A stretch of DNA of 64,000 nt from Gilliamella sp. wkB108 (GTDB taxonomy: Bacteria; Pseudomonadota; Gammaproteobacteria; Enterobacterales; Orbaceae): positions 1-64,000 of the forward strand of contig NZ_LZGM01000090.1 in the NCBI RefSeq assembly GCF_001690195.1, read 5' to 3'. Each line of letters opens with the position of its first letter. The first letter of the stretch is position 1. Below the pieces are notes generated by a model. The model was not told the DNA's origin, did no database searches, and saw nothing but the letters and a program-made list of their open reading frames with translations. The position numbers were made by a program, and so were the translations under genes. Shown piece after piece: positions 26,856 through 36,687 of this stretch.

Positions 26856-29800
26856 TTAAAACTCAAATTGATAAATTAGATCCAGTGTTTGTGCAAGACC
26901 GGATGCTGCTTCTAAATAAAGATTTGGCATTAATCTATAACTCAGTGTAAATGTTGCAAGAGAATCAAAAATACCGACCCCATATTTTAATTGCAAATTA
27001 GGTAAAATATAACCGCTAACGACTACTTTTGAATTATCTCCAGCGCCTTGCGTATCTAAAGAGAGGTTTTTGATACCAAAAACATTACCAAAGTCGCCAA
27101 TAAATTTACCTGTTTTTGCTGTACCTAATCCAACTAATAGCGCAGTCATCATATCATTATCACTTTGGTCGGTACTATCAAGTCCTTGTCCTCTGATCAA
27201 ATAAGAGAGTGCTTCTTGTTGTGACATTGCGGGATCTGAAAAAATTTCAACTTTAGGATCATCCGATAGACCAGAAACACGGATACCGGCGGTAATATTA
27301 CTATTTTCCATTGATTCCGGATTACGAATTGCTTCAATATCTAGCATCACTTGATCGGTTGGACCAGAAAACGTGAGTATACCTTTGCGGATAATTAAAT
27401 CTTGTCCATAAGCTTTAAATTGTCCTTTTGGGATCAAAATTTCACCATGAACATCTAAACCTTTATTACTTTGTTGAGCAATTAAATTACCTTTAAGCGA
27501 AGCTTTTAAACCAAACGCATCGACAGTCACTTTATCTTCAATATTGATCTCAAGGTGACTATTAATTTTCATACCAAACTGTTGTGGTTTAATCGCATGA
27601 TTATTTCTATCTAACATTACTTCGTCTTTGGATACATCAATGCTAGACGGAGGTAAAGATTCAACGGTGATTTTGCCTTTTGGAATATTGACTTTACCTG
27701 ATAAGGTTAATTCATCTTGAGTTGCTTCGATTTTTATGTCAGGAACAACGGTCATTACTACCATAGGTGGTACCGTAACTTCCATTGCTGCTCCATTAGC
27801 AGTTAATGTCGCTTGCCATTTATCAATGGTATTCCAACTAGCTCGACCATTAAGATTAATATTCCCTGCATTAGTGGCTAAACTTCCTTTTAAAACGGAT
27901 GATTTACCATTGAAATTGATCGTTAATCTGGCTGATTTGATATCGGCTGGCAATTGACTTGATTTTATTTCACTATGTTTTAAACCTATTTCACCAGTTA
28001 GATATGGTTCAATCAACGTTCCTGAGAATTTAACTGCACCATTAATTGCACCTTTAGCATAATCTTTTTTATCTAATAGTGGATTCACGATAGCTAAGGC
28101 AAGACTATCAATGTTTAACTGCCCACTTAATTTTTTTTGTTGCATAGGATCGGCAATAGTTAAATCACCTTTTATTTTACCTAATTTATCCAAACTAAAG
28201 TTCCAATCTATTTTAGCCTGTTGTTCGTTAAATTCAGCATTGATATTAAATAAATCAAAAGGAATGGTTAACGGTTGTGAAGTTATAAGTTGCTGAACAT
28301 AAACTTTTTTACTATTAATATTCGCTTTAATTAACGGAATCTTACTTGTATCATTAAATTTTATCGTTACTTTACCGTTGATATTACCTGCAATTTTGGT
28401 TTCACCATCGTTCGGAATCGGTAATTTAGCAAGATCGATATCTTTTAAACTAATACTGGTATCAGTATTAGGCATAAATGACATTGCTTTATCAAGACAA
28501 ATACTAGAATAACTATTATTCCAACAGTGTGCGTTAATCACCGGCGCTTGCTGATCAATATCATAAGATAATGTTAATGCTTTAGCTAATTGCCAATTAT
28601 TTTTATCACCTAAATTTAATAAAGCTCGTGGAATTGTACCTGTCCATTTAGTACGATTTTTATCAATTTGACCTGTTAATGACGTGGTTAATGATGCGGG
28701 AGTACCGTCAAGATTAACAGTTAAAGTATGATGACTCTCGTTACCAGACAATTCTATATTAGCCTTTTTAACACTTTGATTCGGTAGTTCAATACCTTGT
28801 CCAGTCAGATTAACTTTTCCACTTAATTGGTTTTTATACTGCACTTTACCGGTGAGATTGGCTTTAGCAACTGCAATATCATGTAATGCTAATGTATTAA
28901 CCGTAAGATTAGTGTCAATAATTGGTTCATTGAGAGTACCACTCATTTTGACATCGCCAACAATCGAACCTTTCATATCATCGATGAATAATGATAAAGA
29001 GGCCAGATTTAATTTCGCATTTAAATTGCCTTTTTGTGTCGAACCATTTAAATCAAAACGATTTTTTCCCCAATTAAGGGTTAAATTATTAGCTGTGATC
29101 ACATTTTGTGAGTTGACCGATACATTACCATTGGCTGAAAAATCAGCACGTTTGATATTTCCTTTTAATTGTAATTCAGGTAAATCTAATTGCCATATCT
29201 TATCATCTAACATTCCTGTTGTTTTAATGTTACCCGCTAATTTAATTGGATAAGCGGGGAACTCTTTACTAATATCGACATTATCTAGTTTAATTTGGGT
29301 ATCCCATTGTAGAGCTTTTTGCCAGCTTACTTTACCCGTAAGATTGACTTCTCCTTGCGGTAATTTAACAAAAGCATGATCAAATGTTGCATCTTCATTA
29401 GTGCCATTACCTACAATATCAAAATGAATATCTGGTAATTGTTTACCTAACATAGTTCCTTTTGTCGTCAATTGATATTTATTCACTGAACCATTTAAAG
29501 TCAGTGCAAATTGATTAAGTTGATATTGTGCTTGTTCTTCGATTGGCCATTGAATATGTTCACCATTAATTTTAGCCATGATAGGTAGATATTTTTCGAT
29601 AAAATTTATCTGCCCTTCAATTTTTGCCTGATTTAAACCACTCAATGTAGTATAGGTTGAAACCTCGCCAAGCAATTTACCGGAAAATTGCCCGTCAATC
29701 TGATTCTTGTCTGTTTTCACATTTATTAGAGCAAAAACAGGCCAACTATCACCTAACGTGATTTCACCTGATACTGTTGCATGTCCATTGGCATAGGATG

Positions 29801-30638
29801 ATTTTACATCGGTATCAACTTTATTGATCACAATATGATTATTATCAATATCTGTCTGAATTGTGACATGATTAAATTTAAAATCTTGGCCAGCAATATG
29901 CAATAACCAATTATCACCACTAAGGCTTGTAACATTAATATCTAGCGGAATATGGACATCCGGAAGAGTATTAATCAAAGGTTTATTAAATAATTGATTA
30001 ATCTTTTGATTAAGTGGAATCGTGTTATCGCTTTCGCTTTTTGGTTTAGTCTGAACAGGATCGGCAAAAATCGCTTTTAAATCATTGGCAACTACAGGAT
30101 AAATATAAAGCTTATCTTTTACCCATTTCGCTTTACCGGTAAAGTCAGAAAGAGCGAACTGCATATCATTGACCTTGACTTTAACATCAGATATAAAAGT
30201 TTTTTTCAGCTCAATCGGCAGAGGCATTTTGATAACTTCAATTTTATCAGGTGATGTGATGATCTTGGCGGTTTCAAGATCCACATTTACCCCTTTAGCA
30301 TCAAAATGGTTAATACAGATTTTTGCTTTTAATAAACAGGAGCCAGCAAGGGTCAGTGAAGCATCATCAACTCGAACATTAACGCCCGGTAATTCGAGCG
30401 AAAGATCTTTAATATGCAGATCATGCAATGTTCCGTCAATTTGTGCTATTTTTAGTTCAGGTAAAAATTTATTTAAGGCAAAAGTAGTTAGTTTTATACC
30501 TAAACTGGTATAAATCAAAATAATAAAAAGGATAATAAGCGTGACAAAAAAAGATAAAATAATAATACTACGTTTTTTCCATTTACGGATCCGTTTTAAC
30601 TTTTTGACTTTTTTAACTCTATTTGGATTTTTTGCCAT
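26856..30638 (-). CDS. tamB: translocation and assembly module inner-membrane subunit
   Basis: A 1260-residue AsmA-like protein of the TAM complex, which spans the periplasm to help insert outer-membrane proteins and move lipids. A Lys/Arg-rich cytoplasmic start (KNPNRVKKVKKLKRIRKWKK) is followed by one membrane helix (about 24-46), then about 1000 residues of repeating beta-strand segments, and the conserved DUF490/TamB C-terminal domain ending in LYLEAASGLAQTLDLIYQFEF. Its length is close to E. coli TamB (1259). The ATG at 30638 is one base past the tamA stop, so translation is coupled; the frame is open eight codons further upstream. Confidence 0.94.
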   Translation of the reverse strand: MAKNPNRVKKVKKLKRIRKWKKRSIIILSFFVTLIILFIILIYTSLGIKLTTFALNKFLPELKIAQIDGTLHDLHIKDLSLELPGVNVRVDDASLTLAGSCLLKAKICINHFDAKGVNVDLETAKIITSPDKIEVIKMPLPIELKKTFISDVKVKVNDMQFALSDFTGKAKWVKDKLYIYPVVANDLKAIFADPVQTKPKSESDNTIPLNQKINQLFNKPLINTLPDVHIPLDINVTSLSGDNWLLHIAGQDFKFNHVTIQTDIDNNHIVINKVDTDVKSSYANGHATVSGEITLGDSWPVFALINVKTDKNQIDGQFSGKLLGEVSTYTTLSGLNQAKIEGQINFIEKYLPIMAKINGEHIQWPIEEQAQYQLNQFALTLNGSVNKYQLTTKGTMLGKQLPDIHFDIVGNGTNEDATFDHAFVKLPQGEVNLTGKVSWQKALQWDTQIKLDNVDISKEFPAYPIKLAGNIKTTGMLDDKIWQLDLPELQLKGNIKRADFSANGNVSVNSQNVITANNLTLNWGKNRFDLNGSTQKGNLNAKLNLASLSLFIDDMKGSIVGDVKMSGTLNEPIIDTNLTVNTLALHDIAVAKANLTGKVQYKNQLSGKVNLTGQGIELPNQSVKKANIELSGNESHHTLTVNLDGTPASLTTSLTGQIDKNRTKWTGTIPRALLNLGDKNNWQLAKALTLSYDIDQQAPVINAHCWNNSYSSICLDKAMSFMPNTDTSISLKDIDLAKLPIPNDGETKIAGNINGKVTIKFNDTSKIPLIKANINSKKVYVQQLITSQPLTIPFDLFNINAEFNEQQAKIDWNFSLDKLGKIKGDLTIADPMQQKKLSGQLNIDSLALAIVNPLLDKKDYAKGAINGAVKFSGTLIEPYLTGEIGLKHSEIKSSQLPADIKSARLTINFNGKSSVLKGSLATNAGNINLNGRASWNTIDKWQATLTANGAAMEVTVPPMVVMTVVPDIKIEATQDELTLSGKVNIPKGKITVESLPPSSIDVSKDEVMLDRNNHAIKPQQFGMKINSHLEINIEDKVTVDAFGLKASLKGNLIAQQSNKGLDVHGEILIPKGQFKAYGQDLIIRKGILTFSGPTDQVMLDIEAIRNPESMENSNITAGIRVSGLSDDPKVEIFSDPAMSQQEALSYLIRGQGLDSTDQSDNDMMTALLVGLGTAKTGKFIGDFGNVFGIKNLSLDTQGAGDNSKVVVSGYILPNLQLKYGVGIFDSLATFTLSYRLMPNLYLEAASGLAQTLDLIYQFEF

Positions 30639-30639
30639 A

Positions 30640-32358
30640 TTATAATTCACTTCCCAAACCAATATATAGGTGAATAGAGCCGGTATTTTTTCGGTTAGTA
30701 GGCGTTGCTAAATCGACTTTTATTGGACCGACAGGCGATGCCCAACGAACCCCAAAGCCTGCACCAGTATAAAATTTATTTTTATCAACTTTATCAATGG
30801 CTTCACCGCTGTCGATAAATAGTGCGCTCCACCATGAACCTGTTAGTTTATATTGGTACTCTATAGAGCCTGTTAGGAGTTTTGAAGCTCCTTTTAACTT
30901 GCCTTTTTTATCTTCGGGGGAAATAGATTGATAGCTATAGCCACGAATACTATGATCACCGCCAGCAAAGAACCTAAATGAAGGTGGAACCCGATCAAAA
31001 TTACTTGCTTGAATTATCCCTAAATTACCACGAGCAATAAATCGGTGTTTTTGTGAAATTGAACGGATCCAACTTTGTTGGGCTTGAAAACGAACTAAAT
31101 TAATATCAGAGCCTAATGATTCGCCAGCTAGGTCAACAGAATAACGTTGTGAATCCCCCCACATTGCAAATAGATTACCATCGGTACGAATCCGTGAGAA
31201 GCTAAGCGAAGGATAATAGAGAAACGTTTTAAAACTTGAATCACCTTGCGTAAAGTCATCACGTAGCATTGATAAACCCAATGCACTTTGCCACCCTTCA
31301 AAACTATCCCAATTGCGTAAAACACCGAACGTATAGGAGCGAGAATAGGTGTCATTATTATCTATTTTCTTATATCCGCCTTGAACAGTATAGTAGTGTT
31401 CAAGTGGCGATCGTTTCAGCGGGATTTTATAACTCATAGTAATGGTTTTTTCGGGGGATGAAAGTGACAGATTGCTTTGAAAACTTTGTCCACGGCTATT
31501 GATCCACGGTTTATTCCAACCAATCTTACCATGTACACCATTATCTGTTGAAAAACCCAATCCCAAATCCATATTATTTTTTGCTCGCGGTGATGTGGCT
31601 ACATCGATAGGCAACGTCTTATCCGCAGATACTTTTGAAAAATCCGGCGCAACAACAACGGTATTAAACCAGTTGGTTGATGCAAGGCGTCTATTAAATA
31701 ATGATAACTGTTCGGCAGTATATTTTTCACCTTCTTTAAATGGAATAATATTGACCAAATAATCTTCCCGGATTCTGGCATTGTGAAAACTTACTTTACC
31801 AAATTTATATCGTTGTCCCGTATTATATTCAATATCCCAAAAAGCTTGATGTAAAGAGTTGGAGACAGCCAATTCATGTTTAGTCATATTGGCATCAAAA
31901 TAGCCTTTTTTCAGAGATAGATTTTGTAGGCTCTTTTTGAAGGCCTCATATACACCATGATTTAAAACGTCACCTAGTTTAGGTAAATTATGTGCCAATA
32001 GATCGTTAAAATCTTTATCATTTTGACCCTCACCAAGTATTTTAATATCTAATTTCTCAACCGTTATGGGTTCTCCTGGCGAAATATTAACAACTAATAC
32101 TTTAGGATCGTGATCATCATATTGAAAAGTAGGAGAATAATAACCTAAAGCGCGTAACGCTTTTTCTGTTTCATTTTCTAAATAACGCTTAAAATATGGG
32201 CTATTGTCGATCTTATTTGGATCGATTAATGAGATCCGCGCATCAACATTCTCAGCAAGCTCTCCCGATAATCCTTTAATTGATAACTTCATTTCAGCAT
32301 AGCTTGATGCTGATGTTACAAATAAAAGTAAAAACAATGAATTGGAAAATCGTGACAC
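30640..32358 (-). CDS. tamA: translocation and assembly module outer-membrane subunit
   Basis: Omp85-family protein of about 572 residues. A signal peptide (to about residue 21, SSYA) is followed by three POTRA domains (about 22-260) and a 16-strand barrel with the family motifs FFAGGDHSIRGYSYQSISP and GAGFGVRWASPVGPIKVDLA. It partners TamB, encoded one base downstream. The frame can start at a GTG at 32364 that overlaps the GAGG ribosome-binding site; the GTG at 32358 is better spaced. Confidence 0.94.
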   Translation of the reverse strand: MSRFSNSLFLLLFVTSASSYAEMKLSIKGLSGELAENVDARISLIDPNKIDNSPYFKRYLENETEKALRALGYYSPTFQYDDHDPKVLVVNISPGEPITVEKLDIKILGEGQNDKDFNDLLAHNLPKLGDVLNHGVYEAFKKSLQNLSLKKGYFDANMTKHELAVSNSLHQAFWDIEYNTGQRYKFGKVSFHNARIREDYLVNIIPFKEGEKYTAEQLSLFNRRLASTNWFNTVVVAPDFSKVSADKTLPIDVATSPRAKNNMDLGLGFSTDNGVHGKIGWNKPWINSRGQSFQSNLSLSSPEKTITMSYKIPLKRSPLEHYYTVQGGYKKIDNNDTYSRSYTFGVLRNWDSFEGWQSALGLSMLRDDFTQGDSSFKTFLYYPSLSFSRIRTDGNLFAMWGDSQRYSVDLAGESLGSDINLVRFQAQQSWIRSISQKHRFIARGNLGIIQASNFDRVPPSFRFFAGGDHSIRGYSYQSISPEDKKGKLKGASKLLTGSIEYQYKLTGSWWSALFIDSGEAIDKVDKNKFYTGAGFGVRWASPVGPIKVDLATPTNRKNTGSIHLYIGLGSEL

Positions 32359-32837
32359 ACTCACCTCGTGTTATAATATGAAATATAAAGGCTATCTTAT
32401 TTCGATTATTGTATGGGCATATATGCTGTATAAATTTAGCATATTAAGCCTTTAATAGTCTATTTATTAAAAATAATTTGCCATAAATTTTTCTCTTACA
32501 AAATTAAAATTCATTCAAACTTGCTGCTAATAAGTATTATATCTTAAATAAAATCTCTTTTTGCTACTTTTACACTCTGCAAGTAATTTGAATATGGTTT
32601 TTTTATGTTTATCTTTCGAGCAATAAAAGAGAAATTTTAGAAAATTAAAATGAATAGAAACGATTTTTGTAAATGGTTTGTTTACTATAATTCATTAACT
32701 TAATAATTAGTTATGATTTTCAGATTCTTTTCTCAATCAGTTGCAATATTTAACTTAGTGATAAAGTGAATTGCATTTAATGAATATGTTGAAAAGACCC
32801 ATCATACGATGACCTTTAGTGCGATTGAGTTAATATC
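32359..32837. other. spacer upstream of tamA
   Basis: No gene seen. Near tamA there is an inverted pair, TAAAGGCT and AGCCTTTA, surrounding a perfect palindrome GCATATATGC (about 32418-32427). This could be a regulatory site but is unproven. Confidence 0.35.
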
Positions 32838-32865
32838 AAAAAGCCAGCATTAATGTTGAACTGGC
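32838..32865 (-). terminator. rho-independent terminator of the xyloside operon
   Basis: On the minus strand GCCAG (32865-32861) pairs with CTGGC (32847-32843), with an additional inner CATTAATG palindrome, followed by five T. It lies about 40 bases past the GH43 stop. Confidence 0.75.
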
Positions 32866-32904
32866 GTTGAGTGTTTAGTTAATAGGTGAAATTTAACTTA
32901 TTGT

Positions 32905-34431
32905 TTATTTTGGTTTTATGTCAAAATATTTAAAGTTACAATTACCATGGCTGTTTTGTTTAGATTCGGTGGAGGCAAAAATACCAATTTTAGCACCAAC
33001 CCATTTGCCTTTTCCGGCAGCAAAGTTACGGGAGATTTTTTGCCATTCACCTTTTTCTTCTCGGTAATAAAATTGACAAATACCGTTTAATCCAACATCA
33101 ACTTTAAATTGACAATCAGCAGTGGTTAATTGCGTAATTTTTTCTCGATACTCATCAACTTTACCAGAGTCTTTCATCCAACCGTAGCGGTAATATAAAT
33201 TATACTCTTTATTGTCATAACTTATTATTAGGGCAGCATAGCGTTCACCATAAACAATTAAGCCACCAAAATCACCAGATTGCTCTGGATTTAGTTTTAT
33301 AGCAGTTTGAGCAGTAAATTGAAATGATGAGAATTTTTGTAATAATAAGTTTGGAGCAAAATAGAGCGTTTGTTGTTCATTACGATAGGGAAGAGGGTAA
33401 CAATTTAATGTTAATGATTGATTATTGTCAGCTAACCATTGCTTTTGTGGATTAGCAAGCCATTGCCATTGTAAACCAAATTTTCCCTGTGCAAAATTAT
33501 CACTAGTTTGGATTTGATAATGGCTTGTATTATTGGTGATTGTTGGCACTTTCCAGGTTAATACTGGTTGACAAACATTATTACCTTTTATTTCACCGAT
33601 TGTCGGCCAGTCATCATCAGCCCAATGCATAGGTTGTAAATGTACAATTCGTCCATATAAATTAGCATCTTGAAAATGTACAAACCAGCACTCCTGATTG
33701 TCTAACTCTACCCAACCTCCTTGATGAGGTCCATTAATTGGTGTGTCACCTTGGAAAAGTACATTTCGAGCAGTCCATGGACCTTGTATGTTTTTGCTAC
33801 GTAAAACGGTTTGCCAGCCAGTTTCAACGCCGCCTGCTGGTGCGAAAATATAGTACCAACCATTACGTTTATAAACTTTAGGGCCTTCAAGAGTAGGTAA
33901 ATCTGCCGTTCCGTCATAAATAATTTTACCTTCTCCAATTAAAGCGGAACCGTCATTTTTCATTTTGAATAGTTGTAACTTATGTTTTATGCCACTACGA
34001 CTTTGTGCAAAAGCATGGACTAACCATGCATTGCCATCATCATCCCAAAAAGGGCAAGGATCTATCCAACCTAACGCAGATTGTACGCAATGTGGTTTGC
34101 TCCATTTTCCCCAAGGATCATCGGTGTTACACATGAAAATCCCTTCATCTGGTGTACTAAAAAACACCCATAATTTTTGATCGTGATAGCGGATCGAAGG
34201 CGCCCAAACGCCTTTACCTGGTTGAACTAAGTCGTAATCAGGTAGATCAAATGATGAAAAAACATGATTGATAATTTGCCAGTTAACCAAATCTTTTGAA
34301 TGTAATATTGGTAATGCGGGCATGTGATTAAAGCTTGATGATACCATAAAGAAATCATCATTAACTCTCACAATATCTGGATCTGAATAATCCGCACAGA
34401 TAATAGGGTTTTTATAATAATCAAGACTCAT
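32905..34431 (-). CDS. xynB: glycoside hydrolase family 43 beta-xylosidase/arabinofuranosidase
   Basis: Cytoplasmic enzyme releasing xylose (or arabinose) from short xylosides. The 508 residues have a five-bladed propeller (about 1-300) with catalytic Asp17 (YSDPDI), modulating Asp124 (GWIDPCPFWDDDG) and acid Glu182 (TLEGPK), spaced as in Selenomonas XynB. A C-terminal beta-sandwich domain (about 310-508) is typical of this subgroup. No signal peptide, so the substrate must be imported, presumably by the transporter gene 48 bases upstream. An AAAGGT precedes the ATG. Exact specificity cannot be fixed from sequence. Confidence 0.9.
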   Translation of the reverse strand: MSLDYYKNPIICADYSDPDIVRVNDDFFMVSSSFNHMPALPILHSKDLVNWQIINHVFSSFDLPDYDLVQPGKGVWAPSIRYHDQKLWVFFSTPDEGIFMCNTDDPWGKWSKPHCVQSALGWIDPCPFWDDDGNAWLVHAFAQSRSGIKHKLQLFKMKNDGSALIGEGKIIYDGTADLPTLEGPKVYKRNGWYYIFAPAGGVETGWQTVLRSKNIQGPWTARNVLFQGDTPINGPHQGGWVELDNQECWFVHFQDANLYGRIVHLQPMHWADDDWPTIGEIKGNNVCQPVLTWKVPTITNNTSHYQIQTSDNFAQGKFGLQWQWLANPQKQWLADNNQSLTLNCYPLPYRNEQQTLYFAPNLLLQKFSSFQFTAQTAIKLNPEQSGDFGGLIVYGERYAALIISYDNKEYNLYYRYGWMKDSGKVDEYREKITQLTTADCQFKVDVGLNGICQFYYREEKGEWQKISRNFAAGKGKWVGAKIGIFASTESKQNSHGNCNFKYFDIKPK

Positions 34432-34479
34432 ACAAATACCTTTTCATAAAATACGTTGCTAACGTATATTGTTATCCTA

Positions 34480-35862
34480 TTAGTTGTTTTCCGAATTTTT
34501 TTGTCTTGCTAACAAATCGTTTTGGATTTTTTCCATCATTTTGTCATCTAACTTATAAAAACGCATCAACCACCAGAGTAATAAATATGAAAATGCAGGT
34601 CCAATGGTTAATAAACCGATAATACCGGTAGTGGCAAGAGGGGTTTGTACATCAACACCGGCTTGATAGCCTAATAGTCCTAAACAGATACCCACTAAAG
34701 CTCCAGCTACTGCCATTCCTAGTTTTAGTGCAAATAGATTTCCTGAAAAAGAGAGTCCGGTTGCTCGTACACCAAATTTCCATTCACCATAATCTGCCGC
34801 GTTTGCCATCATATTCCATTTAAATGGTTGATACATTGAATGGAAAAAACCGATTAAGAAATAGAGAGGGAAGACAACAGGTAACCAGACAGGTGGAATA
34901 AAAAACATGATCACACCAATGACAAACAAGGTTAAATTTATATTTTTAAATAGTTGTATAGCGGTAAAACGTTTAGCGAAATATCCTGCTGCGATAGCAC
35001 CTAGGATTGTACCAACAACAGAGGTAGATACAAAAGCTGACTTCATGGCTGTACCCGCTGCAGAGCTTATTCCACCCATCATTAAATAAGTAGCATAATA
35101 AAGTGTAGCTGAACTTCTCATTACACCAGCCATACTGGAAAAAAATGTAATGATTGCAACAATACACCACTGATCATTAGCTAACAAACATTTTAAATCT
35201 TTTTTAACACTGACATTTTTTTCATCAATTGGTGTCACGCGTTCTTTCGTGGTAGCAAAACAGAATATTAACATGCCAATGGCCATAACACCCATAACCG
35301 CCATGGTAAGTTGAAATCCAAGTTGTTTGTTTTCTTTACCTAACCAATCGACCAGAAATAAAGTTCCAATTGAGACCATTAAACCCGATGCTGAAGAGAT
35401 GGTAAAACGGAATGATTGCGCTGAAAGGCGGTCTTTTTCATCTCGAGTAATTACGCCACCTAAAGCACAGTAAGGAATATTAATAAAGGTATAACACATC
35501 ATTAATAGTGCGTAGGTGATATAGGCATATAAGAGTTTACCTGAATAGCCAAAATCAGGTGTGGTGTAAGTCATGACAGCTAAGACAGCATAAGGAATAG
35601 CAAACCATATTAACCAAGGCCGAAATCGCCCCCATCGGGTTTTGGTACGATCGGCAATCATACCAGTGATAGGGTCGATAATGGCATCAAAAATTCGTGT
35701 AGCTAAAAACATGATCCCTACAGCAGCGGCTGAAAGCCCATAAATATCGGTGTAAAAGAAAGTTAAAAACATTGTCACAGAAGAATAAACAATACCACAG
35801 GCAGCATCACCCATTCCAAAGCCTATTTTTTCCATGGTTGATAATTTTTTATTATTATCCAT
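34480..35862 (-). CDS. GPH-family sugar:cation symporter, xyloside transporter (XynT/YagG-like)
   Basis: A 460-residue twelve-helix permease of the glycoside-pentoside-hexuronide family. Family signatures are visible: DAACGIVYSSV in helix 1, the cation-site region RIFDAIIDPITGMIADRTKTRWGRFRPW, and YGEWKFGVRATGLSFSGNLFALKLG. It resembles YagG/XynP-type carriers that travel with GH43 enzymes. AGGAG precedes the ATG. It is the first gene of a two-gene operon, with a near-perfect CRP site about 160 bases upstream. Confidence 0.88.
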   Translation of the reverse strand: MDNNKKLSTMEKIGFGMGDAACGIVYSSVTMFLTFFYTDIYGLSAAAVGIMFLATRIFDAIIDPITGMIADRTKTRWGRFRPWLIWFAIPYAVLAVMTYTTPDFGYSGKLLYAYITYALLMMCYTFINIPYCALGGVITRDEKDRLSAQSFRFTISSASGLMVSIGTLFLVDWLGKENKQLGFQLTMAVMGVMAIGMLIFCFATTKERVTPIDEKNVSVKKDLKCLLANDQWCIVAIITFFSSMAGVMRSSATLYYATYLMMGGISSAAGTAMKSAFVSTSVVGTILGAIAAGYFAKRFTAIQLFKNINLTLFVIGVIMFFIPPVWLPVVFPLYFLIGFFHSMYQPFKWNMMANAADYGEWKFGVRATGLSFSGNLFALKLGMAVAGALVGICLGLLGYQAGVDVQTPLATTGIIGLLTIGPAFSYLLLWWLMRFYKLDDKMMEKIQNDLLARQKNSENN

Positions 35863-36021
35863 TACAATCTCCTTATGGCTTATAAACCATTTTGTAAATT
35901 TTGATTAATTACACGAAATCATTACTTACTATTTATTAACAAATACCTATGTTTTGAGTTTATAAAATTAGTTTTTAATACAGTATTATGATTTTACGTA
36001 CTCTAATTACGTTTTATGGTT

Positions 36022-36041
36022 AATGTGATAGATATCACATT
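36022..36041. promoter_or_regulatory. consensus CRP (cAMP receptor protein) site
   Basis: AATGTGATAGATATCACATT has perfect TGTGA and TCACA half-sites with the ideal 6-base spacer. It lies upstream of the xyloside operon on the minus strand. TATTAA about 45 bases closer to the gene could be a -10 that would put the site near -63, the class I position. This indicates catabolite control. Confidence 0.85.
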
Positions 36042-36592
36042 GCACTAACGATATTCTTTGATTGAACAGGTATTTTTATATAACTAAGGTTATTGTATTG
36101 ATTACTTGAGAAATCCATTAAGTGAAAAAGAACCTAACCGATATTTAATTTATCAAATAGATAGTGCAAATATTTTTCTGACGATGTTGCTTTTAAGGCA
36201 AATTGACAGTTGAATATTGATAGTAACGTGATTAGCTTGAATTGATTAAAAAAGGATTTTAACTATTAATTATTACAATACTAAAATTAAGCATGATTAA
36301 TGCGAAATAGATGATGAGAATAGATCAAATAGAGATGATTGATATCTTGAAATCCGCTAGATTTTTTGAGAAAGGGGACAAAATGATTATCGAGCAAAAT
36401 GAGTATAAAGATATATTGTTTAATGCAAATTAATGTTGAATGGTTATTAGGAATAAAAGTCGAAAAATGTTAATTTAATAAGCTCAGTTTCATTATATTT
36501 CACAACAGTACTAATCTATTAATTAATATAGGGCAGATTTAGCAAATTGCTAAAAAGTTACATCATAAGTTATAGTTGTTCAACAGTTTTGA
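36042..36592. other. long spacer between xyloside operon and MATE gene
   Basis: About 550 AT-rich bases. The only reading frame of note (36311-36433, plus) would give a 40-residue peptide (MMRIDQIEMIDILKSARFFE, then KGDK onwards). It has no good ribosome-binding site and no recognised family; it may be a gene fragment. Confidence 0.3.
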
Positions 36593-36656
36593 GGTAGGCG
36601 AGTTATCCATTTTTAAACTATTAGTTTTTATACAATAAGATGATAATCTGCCTACC
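36593..36656. repeat. long imperfect inverted repeat after the MATE gene
   Basis: GGTAGGC-GAG-TTATC (36593-36607) and GATAA-TCT-GCCTACC (36642-36656) form a 15-position stem, with 12 Watson-Crick pairs, two G-U pairs and one mismatch. The loop contains a further AAAC/GTTT hairpin. It is 31 bases past the MATE stop. No T-run, so terminator, structured RNA or a small mobile remnant are all possible. Confidence 0.5.
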
Positions 36657-36687
36657 AGATTATAAGCAAATAATGGTTAATTTTTTA

